A DNA stretch of 30,378 nt from PUMD01 sp964599275 (GTDB taxonomy: Bacteria; Bacillota; Sulfobacillia; SLMV01): positions 1 through 30,378 of the forward strand of contig CAZRFK010000015.1 of assembly GCA_964599275.1 (NCBI GenBank). Direction: 5' to 3'. The notes beneath the pieces are model-generated. The model made no database searches, was not told the origin of the DNA, and was given only the letters and a program-made list of their open reading frames with translations. A program made the translations under genes and the position numbers. Of this stretch, positions 22,664 through 30,378 are shown piece after piece (the stretch's first letter is position 1; every line of letters starts with the position of its first letter).

Positions 22664-23563
22664 GTGACAACGCGAATCGAAGATGCACTTCGATCGCAAC
22701 ACATGCGCATTTCTCCAACGTTGACCGAAAAAGAAGTTGAGATGCTGAACGAAAAGGCTGCAACCATCAGACGTCACATAATTAAATCTGTCTCTCAGGC
22801 AGGTTCAGGGCATCCAGGAGGTTCCTTGTCCTCGGCAGATATTATTACTTTGCTCTATTTCCATGTCCTACGCTTAAGACCAGAGGAACCAGATTGGCAG
22901 AAAAGAGATCGTTTCGTGCTGGCCAAAGGTCACGCTGCCCCGGCGCTTTATGCTGCCCTGGCGGAAAGAGGCTTTTTTTCTTCAGATGATCTTTTGACCC
23001 TGAGAAATATGGGCAGCAAGCTGCAGGGACACCCGGATATGAAATTGACGCCGGGAGTGGAGGCAAGCACTGGCTCTCTTGGACAGGGGCTTTCAGTGGC
23101 TGTAGGAATGGCCGCAGGGGCGAAACTACAGAATCAGGATTACGGGGTGTATGCTCTGTTGGGTGACGGTGAAGTCCAGGAGGGCCAGGTGTGGGAAGCA
23201 GCGATGGCTGCTGCTCATTATGACTTGGATAACCTGGTGGCTGTACTGGATTATAATCGGCTGCAGATAGATGGGCCTGTCGATGAGGTGATGTCTCCTG
23301 TTCCACTTGCGGACAAGTGGAAGGCCTTCAATTGGGAAGTTTTGGAGTGTGATGGTCACAATATTTCTGTACTTCATGAGGTATTACAAGAGGCGCAGGG
23401 GGCTGAGTATCCGGCTATGATCATAGCCCACACGACAAAGGGTAAGGGAGTTTCCTATATGGAGGATGAAGTCGGTTGGCATGGAAAAGCTCCTGACTCC
23501 GAAATGACAGAAAAGGCCCTTAAAGAGCTGAAGATGACAGGGGAGGCGATGAGAAATGAATAG
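22664..23563 (+). CDS. Transketolase, N-terminal subunit
   Basis: This is the thiamine-diphosphate half of a split transketolase, which moves two-carbon units in the pentose phosphate pathway. The 299-residue protein has SQAGSGHPGGSLSSADI, the ThDP/Mg motif LLGDGEVQEGQVWEAAMAAA continuing to the Asn of LDYNRLQIDG, and GKGVSYMEDEVGWHGKAP. The start is uncertain. A near-perfect GGGAGGTGA overlaps GTG 22664, which is too close to serve it; ATG 22703 and ATG 22742 lack good sites, and family alignment begins around the latter. Its 3' end overlaps the next gene by 8 bp, so the two subunits are translated together. Confidence 0.93.
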   Translation: MTTRIEDALRSQHMRISPTLTEKEVEMLNEKAATIRRHIIKSVSQAGSGHPGGSLSSADIITLLYFHVLRLRPEEPDWQKRDRFVLAKGHAAPALYAALAERGFFSSDDLLTLRNMGSKLQGHPDMKLTPGVEASTGSLGQGLSVAVGMAAGAKLQNQDYGVYALLGDGEVQEGQVWEAAMAAAHYDLDNLVAVLDYNRLQIDGPVDEVMSPVPLADKWKAFNWEVLECDGHNISVLHEVLQEAQGAEYPAMIIAHTTKGKGVSYMEDEVGWHGKAPDSEMTEKALKELKMTGEAMRNE

Positions 23564-24524
23564 CGGGCCGGTGAAAAAACAAACAGATGAGCCTCGATTG
23601 GCGGCAACTCGGGACGCCTATGGTGACGCTTTGGTTGAACTTGGTCAGAAACGCGACGATATCGTGGTGTTGGATGCTGACCTGTCAGGCTCCACCAGAA
23701 CGGCCCGTTTTGGCGAGCGTTTTCCCGAGCGTTTCTTCAATGCTGGGATTGCGGAACAGAATATGATGAACATGGCGGCCGGCCTCGCCTTAAGTGGACA
23801 CATTCCTTTTGCCAGTACTTTTGCTGTTTTTGCCACCGGAAGAGCATGGGAACAGATAAGAAACACTATTGCTAATGCCAACCTTCCGGTGCGGATAGTG
23901 GCGAGCCATGCAGGGCTTACTGTAGGCCCTGATGGTTCCTCGCATCAGGCACTTGAGGATATAGCATTGATGAGGGCTATCCCTGGAATGAGCGTGATTG
24001 TTCCTAAAGATGCTCCTGAGGCAGCTGAGGTGATTCGAGCTGTGGTGGATCATCGGGGCCCTGTTTATGTCAGGCTCGGCCGTGCCAAGGTCCCAGTTAT
24101 CTCCAGGGAGGGCGAGACTTTTGAGATTGGCCGGGGACAGGTTCTGCGGCAAGGAAATGACGTCGCTATTGTCGCCTGCGGCATAATGGTAGCCAAAGCA
24201 TTAAAGGCTGCTGAAAACCTGTCTGGGTTAGGGATTGAAGCCCGGGTTATCAACATGGCCTCCATTAAACCTTTAGATGAAGATTTATTGGTGAAGGCCG
24301 CCGAAGAATGCGGTGGAGTAGTTACTGCAGAAGAACATACAGTGATTGGTGGCCTGGGCAGCGCTGTTAGTGAGTGCCTCAGCCAGACTCATCCAGTTCC
24401 CATGCGGATGGTAGGCGTTAATGATGTTTTCGGGCAATCAGGAGATCCGGAAGAATTGCTGCGAACTTATGGTCTGACGGCTGATTCAATTCAGCAGAAG
24501 GCCGTAGAACTGGTTGATGGGTGA
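23556..24524 (+). CDS. Transketolase, C-terminal subunit
   Basis: This 322-residue partner carries the pyrimidine-binding and C-terminal domains of transketolase. Typical stretches are TRDAYGDALVELGQ, VVLDADLSGSTRTARF, RFFNAGIAEQNMMNMAAGLA (with the catalytic-type Glu in GIAEQN), SHAGLTVGPDGSSHQALEDI and VVTAEEHTVIGGLGSAVSE. Start is ATG 23556, overlapping the last 8 bases of the N-terminal subunit. The pair is the usual arrangement in Clostridia and many archaea. A strong terminator follows 21 bases after the stop. Confidence 0.94.
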   Translation: MNSGPVKKQTDEPRLAATRDAYGDALVELGQKRDDIVVLDADLSGSTRTARFGERFPERFFNAGIAEQNMMNMAAGLALSGHIPFASTFAVFATGRAWEQIRNTIANANLPVRIVASHAGLTVGPDGSSHQALEDIALMRAIPGMSVIVPKDAPEAAEVIRAVVDHRGPVYVRLGRAKVPVISREGETFEIGRGQVLRQGNDVAIVACGIMVAKALKAAENLSGLGIEARVINMASIKPLDEDLLVKAAEECGGVVTAEEHTVIGGLGSAVSECLSQTHPVPMRMVGVNDVFGQSGDPEELLRTYGLTADSIQQKAVELVDG

Positions 24525-24545
24525 ATAAAGAAATATTAATTTGAT

Positions 24546-24591
24546 ATTATCCCCTTCTCCGAATTTATCTGGGGGAGGGGATAATTTTTTT
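24546..24591 (+). terminator. Strong rho-independent terminator
   Basis: ATTATCCCCTTCTCC (24546-24560) pairs with GGGGGAGGGGATAAT (24571-24585) over 15 bp with two T-G pairs, around a 10-base loop, and seven T residues end the element. It closes the unit that ends with transketolase. Confidence 0.92.
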
Positions 24592-24804
24592 ATGGGAGCG
24601 CCAGATTTCGGGAAAGCGATTGCTCTAATTAGACAGCAGTTGTGGAACTAAATGAGGGAGTTCTGAAGGCTCCAGGTTTTTAATGATTCGATATTGGGAC
24701 TTTGTGTTGTACCTTAAGGTCGCATTCAAGACCAGGAACGAATGTTTGAGCAGGAAACCATTCAGTGAAGTTAATGGTGAGAGGGGAACGAAACTACTCC
24801 ATCC
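24592..24804. other. Intergenic region with no supported gene
   Basis: Between the terminator and the convergent GT4-CsaB gene I see only two short plus-strand frames: 19 residues from ATG 24592 and about 40 residues from ATG near 24683. Neither has a ribosome site or a recognisable motif, and the second runs into the end of the opposing gene. Nothing here is called as a gene. Confidence 0.5.
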
Positions 24805-27105
24805 TTAGTTTTTTGTCTGTAGATTTTTTTCTAAAACTGATAAAGCCATATTGGTGTTTTTTTGCGCCTGTATTTTCATTTTGTCTGCGCGTTTTTCAAC
24901 TTGCTGTTTAATGTCATTGAGTTGAGGGATAGCTTGATGACATACCGTCGAAATTAGATTTTCTGCAGTTATATTCTCCACCCTCCCTGCAGATGGAGCA
25001 CCTATTTCGGACAGGAATCCATCGATTTTGGGATCGTAACTCAGGCCCACCATGGGCACTTTAGCAGCAGCTGACAGAATAAGTGCGTGTAGTCTCATCG
25101 CCACAGTCAGCTCAGCCTGCTCCATAATTCCCAGAACCAGCTGCGGTCGGATTGGAGCGGATACAATAGCGGATTCTTGCGGTGCGTATTTTTTGGCCTG
25201 CATACAGACCTGTGTGTCTACATGAGGCTGCATGGGCAAAAACAGGGGAAAAAAACCTTTATCTTGTACAGCTTGAGCTGTTTTTCCCATAGCATAAGCA
25301 ACTTTTTCCGTCGATTCACGCCAGGGCCGTACTGACATCACGGCAATGTCTACACCGTTTGGAACTCCACAGCTGCGTAGGCATTCAATAACTGCTTCCT
25401 TGGGGGCGGACTGCAGACAAAAAGCAGGATCAGCAGTTACCTCAAATTTTTCGGGGATAGTTCTCTGATGATAAAGCGACTGAGCGGCCTGAAGTGATTG
25501 ATGATCACGAAAGGTCACGGCATCAGCCAGATCAAGACAATGACGAGTAATCGAACGGCTGGTTTGTGTATTGAGGGGGCCAAGTCCATTTGCATAAAGC
25601 ATTACCCTGGTATTGAGTATACTGGCCATTTTAATCAAACCGGCATAGTACAGAAAAGATCTCAGACTGGTTTCATCCTGCAGTAGTGTACCGCCTCCGC
25701 TGAGAAAAAGCTCTGCTTTCCTTAGAGTCTTCAGCACCTTCCATGGGGCGAACCGGTTTACTGCATTGACACCATGCATTCTGGTGGTTTCTTGCGGGTC
25801 TGCAGATAGGACGGTGATTTGAATATTGTCATCGTCATCTGCAGTGAGGCTGGTAATCATTCCCTCCAGCAGGGCCTCGTCACCTGTATTGCCGAAGCCA
25901 AAGTACCCTGAAATCACTATTTGACTGACATCGTCAGATGCCTTTTTCTGAACACGGACAGCATTCCCGGATTGGGGCCGTTGATTCTGTTTTTCAGCAG
26001 CAGGTAGTACTGTCCTGTAGATTGTGAGGTGACGGTCGAGCATGGCTTCCAGAGAAAAATTCTTCCGTGTGTGCTCATATAAACGGTTGCCCAGGTTTTC
26101 GCGAAGTTCAGTGGATTTCAATAAATCAGTGAGGGCCTGGACAAGTTCTCCGTGGTCTCCTACTGCAGTTGTGATGCCAGTCTCACTGTCGATGATCATC
26201 TCAGGTATACCGCCTACCGGGGTGCTCACGACTGCCATCTTCCGCCGGGCCGCCTCCAACAGTGCATATGGAAAGCTTTCACTTTCAGAGGTCAATACTG
26301 CAATGTCAGCAGCGCAGAGTGCAGACTCTACGTCCTCCAGATAGCCGGTAAAGTGGACCTTGTCGGATATTTTCAGGCGTTCAGACAAAGAGTGCAATGA
26401 GTTCTCTTGTGGTCCGTCGCCGACGATTAGATAATGAGCATCAGGGTGTTTATCTTCTAGTCGGGCTGCCGCCTTCAGGAGAACATCCTGGCGTTTAATT
26501 CTGGCCAATCTACCAACAGATAAAATCAGCGGTGCTTCAGACGGAATATCCCAACGAGTTCGGAATTCTTCGATTGGAGTTTCTGGGTTCGGAACACATG
26601 AAAAATCAATACCGTTGTATACAGTGAAAATATTTTCTGATTTAAAATTTCGTTCAATGAGCATCTGGCGAAAAGTTTCTGTCACCGCAACATGGTAATC
26701 CATTTTACGCAGGCTGAGACAATTCAGCGGAGTATAGGTAAGGTGTTTATATAGATTGTCTTCGAAATCACGAAGATAATCACTGTGCAGTGTAGTGAGG
26801 ATAGGAATTTCAACGTGTCTTTTAACCAGCGCAGCAAGAAAATTCGCTCTTGCTCCGTGACAATGAAGGATGTCTGCGCCAGCCAGTTCCCCGGTCAGTT
26901 CAGACACAATGCTTAGGTCCCAGCGTTGCTTTTGTTCCAGCAGAGAGACGGGTAACCCGGACTGCTTTGCTTCATGGTAGAAATCTCCTGGCGTCAGGCA
27001 TATCAACCGCACAGAAACTTTATCCCTGAGAGAGTTAACCAGAGACAGGACATGAGTTTTTGCTCCGCCGGTGTCTCCCCCACTTATAAGGTGAATAACT
27101 TCCAT
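24805..27105 (-). CDS. csaB: Fused GT4 glycosyltransferase and CsaB pyruvyl transferase
   Basis: One uninterrupted 766-residue frame joins two enzymes. Residues 1-370 are a GT-B family 4 glycosyltransferase: GGDTGGAKTHVLSL (9-22), VYNGIDF (162-168), ILSVGRLARIKRQD (194-207) and the EX7E motif Glu276 to Glu284 in ESESFPYALLEAA. A linker of about 24 residues follows. Residues 394-740 match CsaB polysaccharide pyruvyl transferase: GYFGFGNTGDEALLEGM (400-416), LSGGGTLLQDETS (468-480) and MRLHALILSAAAKVPMVGLSYD. CsaB puts pyruvate ketals on secondary wall polymer so that SLH-domain proteins can bind. Start is ATG 27105 with GGCGGAGCAG upstream. The gene stands alone on the minus strand; the fused partner suggests sugar addition and pyruvylation are coupled. 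Confidence 0.92.
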   Translation of the reverse strand: MEVIHLISGGDTGGAKTHVLSLVNSLRDKVSVRLICLTPGDFYHEAKQSGLPVSLLEQKQRWDLSIVSELTGELAGADILHCHGARANFLAALVKRHVEIPILTTLHSDYLRDFEDNLYKHLTYTPLNCLSLRKMDYHVAVTETFRQMLIERNFKSENIFTVYNGIDFSCVPNPETPIEEFRTRWDIPSEAPLILSVGRLARIKRQDVLLKAAARLEDKHPDAHYLIVGDGPQENSLHSLSERLKISDKVHFTGYLEDVESALCAADIAVLTSESESFPYALLEAARRKMAVVSTPVGGIPEMIIDSETGITTAVGDHGELVQALTDLLKSTELRENLGNRLYEHTRKNFSLEAMLDRHLTIYRTVLPAAEKQNQRPQSGNAVRVQKKASDDVSQIVISGYFGFGNTGDEALLEGMITSLTADDDDNIQITVLSADPQETTRMHGVNAVNRFAPWKVLKTLRKAELFLSGGGTLLQDETSLRSFLYYAGLIKMASILNTRVMLYANGLGPLNTQTSRSITRHCLDLADAVTFRDHQSLQAAQSLYHQRTIPEKFEVTADPAFCLQSAPKEAVIECLRSCGVPNGVDIAVMSVRPWRESTEKVAYAMGKTAQAVQDKGFFPLFLPMQPHVDTQVCMQAKKYAPQESAIVSAPIRPQLVLGIMEQAELTVAMRLHALILSAAAKVPMVGLSYDPKIDGFLSEIGAPSAGRVENITAENLISTVCHQAIPQLNDIKQQVEKRADKMKIQAQKNTNMALSVLEKNLQTKN

Positions 27106-27472
27106 CTGCTCCGCCGCACTGCTTTGCAGGTTAATGCAGAAGAGGCGGCTTCTCTCCTTCCTTTACCCGATGCACTGTTCATAACTAACAGCTTATCTCA
27201 GTTAATGGGGTATGTGCCAGCCGAATCCCCTGCTGTCTGTGAAATCTTTTGTCGAATATATATTGATGTTATGACAGTATCCGTCAGTTTAAGGGGTAAG
27301 ACTGGTCAGTGACGACATAAGTCCGTGTCTCTTTACAAAGATGTTACAGGTAAAGGTATTTTGTAAGTTTGCGTCGAATGTAATTTAACAAAGCAAGTGT
27401 CTATCATTTTTGACCTTGGCGAGTGTCGAAAATGTCCTCAAGTCATGGAATGTTGAGTTGGGAGTGTCTTCT
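27106..27472. other. Divergent intergenic region before ftsE
   Basis: This 367-bp gap must hold promoters for the minus-strand GT4-CsaB gene and the plus-strand ftsEX unit. I see TTTACA at about 27334 on the plus strand, but only a poor -10 box follows. On the minus strand an AT-rich TATATATT run lies near 27257. No RNA structure or small gene is convincing. Confidence 0.4.
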
Positions 27473-28180
27473 TTGTTAATTATGAGCCACGTCACCAAAA
27501 AATATGGTCAAGTAGTGGCTTTACGTGATATAACGCTTCACATCCGTAAAGGAGAATTTGCTTTTTTAGTCGGTTCCAGCGGTGCAGGAAAATCGACATT
27601 GATGCGTTTATTTTTCCGCCAGGAAGAGCCAAGTGAGGGAACAATAATGGTGGATGGGGTAAATATAGCCCGCATGCCGCGCAAGAAAATTCCCCGCTTG
27701 CGCCGGAAGATAGGTGTAGTTTTTCAGGATTTCAAACTTTTGAACGACAAATCTGTCTACAACAATATACGGTTTGTCCTTGAAGTCACTGGGGCTCCAA
27801 ATTCTTATATAAAGCGCCGCGTTCCACAGGTGCTTGATATGGTTGGGCTGGGTGAGCGGGCAGACGAGATGCCCGCCAAACTTTCAGGTGGAGAACAGCA
27901 ACGGGTTTCACTTGCCCGCGCTATAGCAAACTCTCCGCCAGTCATTCTGGCAGACGAACCAACAGGCAATTTGGATAGGGAAAATGCCTGGCATATCATG
28001 AAGATATTGGAGGGGCTTAATAAGCGTGGGGTTACTGTACTGGTGGCCACGCACGATTGGCCTATTGTTGATGCTATGAAGAAACGGGTTATTGAAATAG
28101 AAGATGGTCGTCTGGTCCGCGATGACCAGGAGGGGGGATATGCCCCTGATGTTCCGTCTTCTAAAGCGGTCAGTCGTTGA
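27473..28180 (+). CDS. ftsE: Cell division ABC-type ATPase FtsE
   Basis: FtsE is the cytoplasmic ATPase of FtsEX, which switches on peptidoglycan hydrolases outside the cell through FtsX. Motifs in the 235-residue protein: Walker A GSSGAGKST (34-42), Q-loop VVFQDFKLL, signature LSGGEQQRVSLARA, Walker B VILADEPTGNLD and the H-loop ATHDWPIV. I choose TTG 27473 (MLIMSHVTKKYG), eight bases after GGGAG; ATG 27482 is possible, while a TTG at 27410 would add an unrelated 21-residue extension. It overlaps ftsX by 41 bp. Confidence 0.95.
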   Translation: MLIMSHVTKKYGQVVALRDITLHIRKGEFAFLVGSSGAGKSTLMRLFFRQEEPSEGTIMVDGVNIARMPRKKIPRLRRKIGVVFQDFKLLNDKSVYNNIRFVLEVTGAPNSYIKRRVPQVLDMVGLGERADEMPAKLSGGEQQRVSLARAIANSPPVILADEPTGNLDRENAWHIMKILEGLNKRGVTVLVATHDWPIVDAMKKRVIEIEDGRLVRDDQEGGYAPDVPSSKAVSR

Positions 28181-29033
28181 AGGTGTCAAGGGGGTTTTTT
28201 CTCATGGTTTGATGAGTCTGGCTTCAGCTGGTACCGTAGCAATCTCCCTGTTGGTACTATCTTTATTCCTGGTTCTGGCTGCCAATTTAGCCTATGTAGC
28301 TGACCTGCTGGAAGAACAAGTGGAAGTTGTTGCTTATACTCATCAGGAGTTTGACCATCAGTGGGAAGATCTCTTGCTGGAGAAAATATCTGAGGTTCCT
28401 GGGGTGGCAGCAGTCAATTTTGTGTCTGAGGACGAGGCACTAGACCGCCTTTATGAACAGTTCGGAAGTCAGGCGGATTTGCTGGAAGGTGTCGAAGAAG
28501 ACAACCCCCTGCGAGCTTCGGTGGAGATTGCTGTGGAGGAACCCGAACACATAGAAAATATAGTTCAGGAGACTCAACAGTTAGATAGTGTGGAAGATGT
28601 GGTTTACCAGCGAGAAGTAGTGCAGAGGTTATATTCACTCACAGAGGCCCTGCGCACCGGCGGTATCGTGTTGGTGTTTCTGCTGGGTCTGGCCACCTTT
28701 TTGCTGATCAGCAATACTGTTCGTTTGACCATATACGCGCGCAGAGAACAGATTGAAATTATGAAACTGGTTGGAGCGAGCCCCGGGTTTATCTGGGGTC
28801 CTCTGGTCATCGAAGGCATAGTGCTGGGGTTTTTGGGTGCAGTTCTGGCCGGTGGTATTACGGCGTGGGGTTATGTCGATGTTGTTCAGGCAGTTGATTC
28901 ATCGCTGCCGTTTATTCCAGTGATTAGGCCTCAGCCATTTCTGCAGAATTTGCTACAGTTTCTGGTGGCGGTTGGTGCTGTACTGGGAATGCTCAGTAGT
29001 TGCTTTTCTGTCTGGAGATACGCCCGTTTATGA
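28140..29033 (+). CDS. ftsX: Cell division membrane protein FtsX
   Basis: FtsX is the four-helix membrane partner of FtsE; its large outer loop contacts a murein hydrolase or its activator. The 297-residue protein has a first helix at about 25-50, an extracellular domain (about 50-165, with QVEVVAYTHQEFDHQWEDLL and VNFVSEDEALDRLYEQF), then three helices (about 172-195, 222-247 and 268-290) and the FtsX-type YARREQIEIMKLVGASPGFI. Start is ATG 28140, six bases after AGGAGG, inside the end of ftsE. Earlier in-frame starts lack a ribosome site. Confidence 0.94.
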   Translation: MPLMFRLLKRSVVEGVKGVFSHGLMSLASAGTVAISLLVLSLFLVLAANLAYVADLLEEQVEVVAYTHQEFDHQWEDLLLEKISEVPGVAAVNFVSEDEALDRLYEQFGSQADLLEGVEEDNPLRASVEIAVEEPEHIENIVQETQQLDSVEDVVYQREVVQRLYSLTEALRTGGIVLVFLLGLATFLLISNTVRLTIYARREQIEIMKLVGASPGFIWGPLVIEGIVLGFLGAVLAGGITAWGYVDVVQAVDSSLPFIPVIRPQPFLQNLLQFLVAVGAVLGMLSSCFSVWRYARL

Positions 29034-29063
29034 GTTGATAATTGGAGGGGGAGAAGGCAGGTC

Positions 29064-30263
29064 ATGGTAGCATTTATTAAAAAACATATACGGTATGATT
29101 CCACTCCGGCAATGTTAGCAGCTGTGATTGGACTCTGTTTGCTGTTTTTGTTCGCTGGGGGAAGCAACGAAACTGCTGCCTCTTCTTCCTTACAAAGGGA
29201 GATCCAAGAACTACAGGACCACCTGTCCGAGCTCGAACAGGACATGCAGCATCATGAAGAAACACTTGATGAGCTGGAGAGTCAGGAAACCAGTGTCACC
29301 CAGGAGCTCAATCAACTTCAGGTTCAGCTGAATCGAGCTGAATCCGAGATGCAGGAAGCTGAAACCCAGCTGTCACTGGCCGAAAAACAGCTGCAGCAGG
29401 CAGAACATAATCTCCAGGAAGCACAGGATGAACTGGAAAGACGTCAGGATTTTCTAGGTCGACGGGTTCGGGCCATGTATGAATTGGGTATGGTAAGTTA
29501 TCTGGAAGTACTTCTGACCGCTACCGATTTTACCGATTTTGTTCGCCGGTTTCACACCCTCCGACAGATTATCAGCCAGGATGCTGAAATTCTGGAGGCG
29601 GTCGAGCAGCAAAAGAAAGCAGTAGAGGAACACAAGCGTGAGTGTGAACGAAAAAAAGTTGAGGCCGAGGAATGGCGTTCGGAAGTTGTTACCCGCCGGC
29701 AGGCACTTCAGGCGGATGTCGCCCGTTACGAGAATCGCCTTGATGAACTGACCAGCCAACAGCAGGAATATCTGGATGCCCTTGATGAGATGGAGCGTAG
29801 ATCAGAGCAAATCACTGATAAGATATCTGAAATTCAGCATCAGATGTCCCTGCCCGGAGGAACCCCCTCGTTTCAGTGGCCGCTTGATCGGGGGACCTAC
29901 TGGATATCCTCACCTTTTGGTCCCAGATATCATCCCATTCTGGGACAGTGGAGGCATCACTCGGGGATAGACATGGCCGCTTCCAGCGGAACCATTATCA
30001 GAGCTGCTGCTGATGGTGAGGTATGGACTGCCGGTTGGCTTGGAGGTTACGGGAAAACGGTTATGATTGGACATACTGACAAGCATGTCAGTCTTTACGC
30101 TCATGCTTCAACATTATTAGTAAAGGCTGGTCAACAAGTAAAAGCTGGTGACAGAATAGCCCGTGTGGGTACAACAGGTTTTTCTACGGGCCCTCACCTT
30201 CACTTTGAGATTCGGGTTGAGGGTGAACCCAAAGATCCGCAGAATTTTATACCTCCTCATTAG
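29064..30263 (+). CDS. Coiled-coil M23 peptidoglycan endopeptidase (EnvC-like)
   Basis: This 399-residue protein has a signal segment (about 15-38), a long coiled coil rich in Gln, Glu and Leu (about 42-265), and an M23/LytM endopeptidase domain (about 278-397). The zinc and catalytic residues are intact: His299 and Asp303 in HHSGIDMA, His349 in LYAHAS and His380 in GPHLHFEI. It should therefore be active, unlike E. coli EnvC, which only activates amidases. Lying 30 bp after ftsX with a GGAGGGGGAG site before ATG 29064, it is the likely hydrolase controlled by FtsEX at the septum or during elongation. Confidence 0.93.
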   Translation: MVAFIKKHIRYDSTPAMLAAVIGLCLLFLFAGGSNETAASSSLQREIQELQDHLSELEQDMQHHEETLDELESQETSVTQELNQLQVQLNRAESEMQEAETQLSLAEKQLQQAEHNLQEAQDELERRQDFLGRRVRAMYELGMVSYLEVLLTATDFTDFVRRFHTLRQIISQDAEILEAVEQQKKAVEEHKRECERKKVEAEEWRSEVVTRRQALQADVARYENRLDELTSQQQEYLDALDEMERRSEQITDKISEIQHQMSLPGGTPSFQWPLDRGTYWISSPFGPRYHPILGQWRHHSGIDMAASSGTIIRAAADGEVWTAGWLGGYGKTVMIGHTDKHVSLYAHASTLLVKAGQQVKAGDRIARVGTTGFSTGPHLHFEIRVEGEPKDPQNFIPPH

Positions 30264-30378
30264 ACTCCTGCTTTTAACCAACGCGAGAAGGGTTTTTTGG
30301 TATTACAAAACATTTCCCTATCCCACAATGGTTGACAGTTTCAGTGCTGTGTGAAGTACTGACAAAGGGTCTATTCAG
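30264..30378. other. Trailing region, no supported gene
   Basis: After the M23 gene there is a short T-run (GGTTTTTTGG at 30290-30299) without a clear stem before it, and TTGACA at about 30331 that could be a -35 box for the next gene outside the window. Nothing more can be said. Confidence 0.35.

Noticed and set aside
1..30378. CRISPR array, tRNA genes, phage or toxin-antitoxin module
   Set aside because: I looked for regular repeats, cloverleaf-type sequence and typical small gene pairs and found none I could support.

Overview
The window looks like chromosomal DNA of an anaerobic, endospore-forming member of the Bacillota (Clostridia-like). The reasons are a stage II sporulation protein P, a GerMN-domain lipoprotein, a LysM protein of clostridial type, the secA-prfB gene pair with a frameshifted RF2, GTG and TTG starts behind strong Shine-Dalgarno sites, and a type A RNase P RNA. 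The ATP synthase c subunit carries the residues of a sodium-binding ring, which fits a sodium-bioenergetic anaerobe such as an alkaliphile or acetogen. I cannot name genus or species from sequence alone.

Layout. 1-650: 3' part of a dead group II intron whose reverse transcriptase has a frameshift and a large internal deletion. 716-2608 (minus): spoIIP and a DUF1614-type membrane protein. 2833-6122 (plus): kynurenine-formamidase-like protein, M20D amidohydrolase and a class V PLP enzyme, which may form a small catabolic cluster; an MFS exporter (minus) follows. 7387-8458: about 1 kb with no credible intact gene, containing a perfect 17-bp inverted repeat. 8459-9805: a MoaD/ThiS-type sulfur carrier and an E1-like adenylyltransferase. 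9899-12081: ATP synthase Fo genes only (atpZ, atpI, atpB, atpE, atpF), closed by a terminator; no F1 gene is present. 12271-14067: NYN-domain nuclease-like protein and a convergent LysM protein. 14269-16331: phosphate butyryl/acetyltransferase and a Nif3-family protein. 16364-16773: rnpB. 16941-21868: GerMN lipoprotein, secA, prfB. 21892-24524: TagA/WecG glycosyltransferase and a two-subunit transketolase, ended by a strong terminator. 24805-27105 (minus): a glycosyltransferase fused to a CsaB-type pyruvyl transferase. 27473-30263: ftsE, ftsX and a coiled-coil M23 endopeptidase.

Themes. Most genes are housekeeping or envelope genes. The envelope set (SpoIIP, LysM protein, TagA, GT4-CsaB fusion, FtsEX plus M23 hydrolase) suggests a wall with pyruvylated secondary polymer and regulated peptidoglycan cleavage. 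The least ordinary points are the Fo-only ATP synthase locus with sodium-type c subunit, the GT4-CsaB fusion, the kynurenine-like catabolic cluster, and the MoaD/E1 pair with no visible client enzyme. I found no CRISPR array, tRNA, rRNA, phage or defence system.
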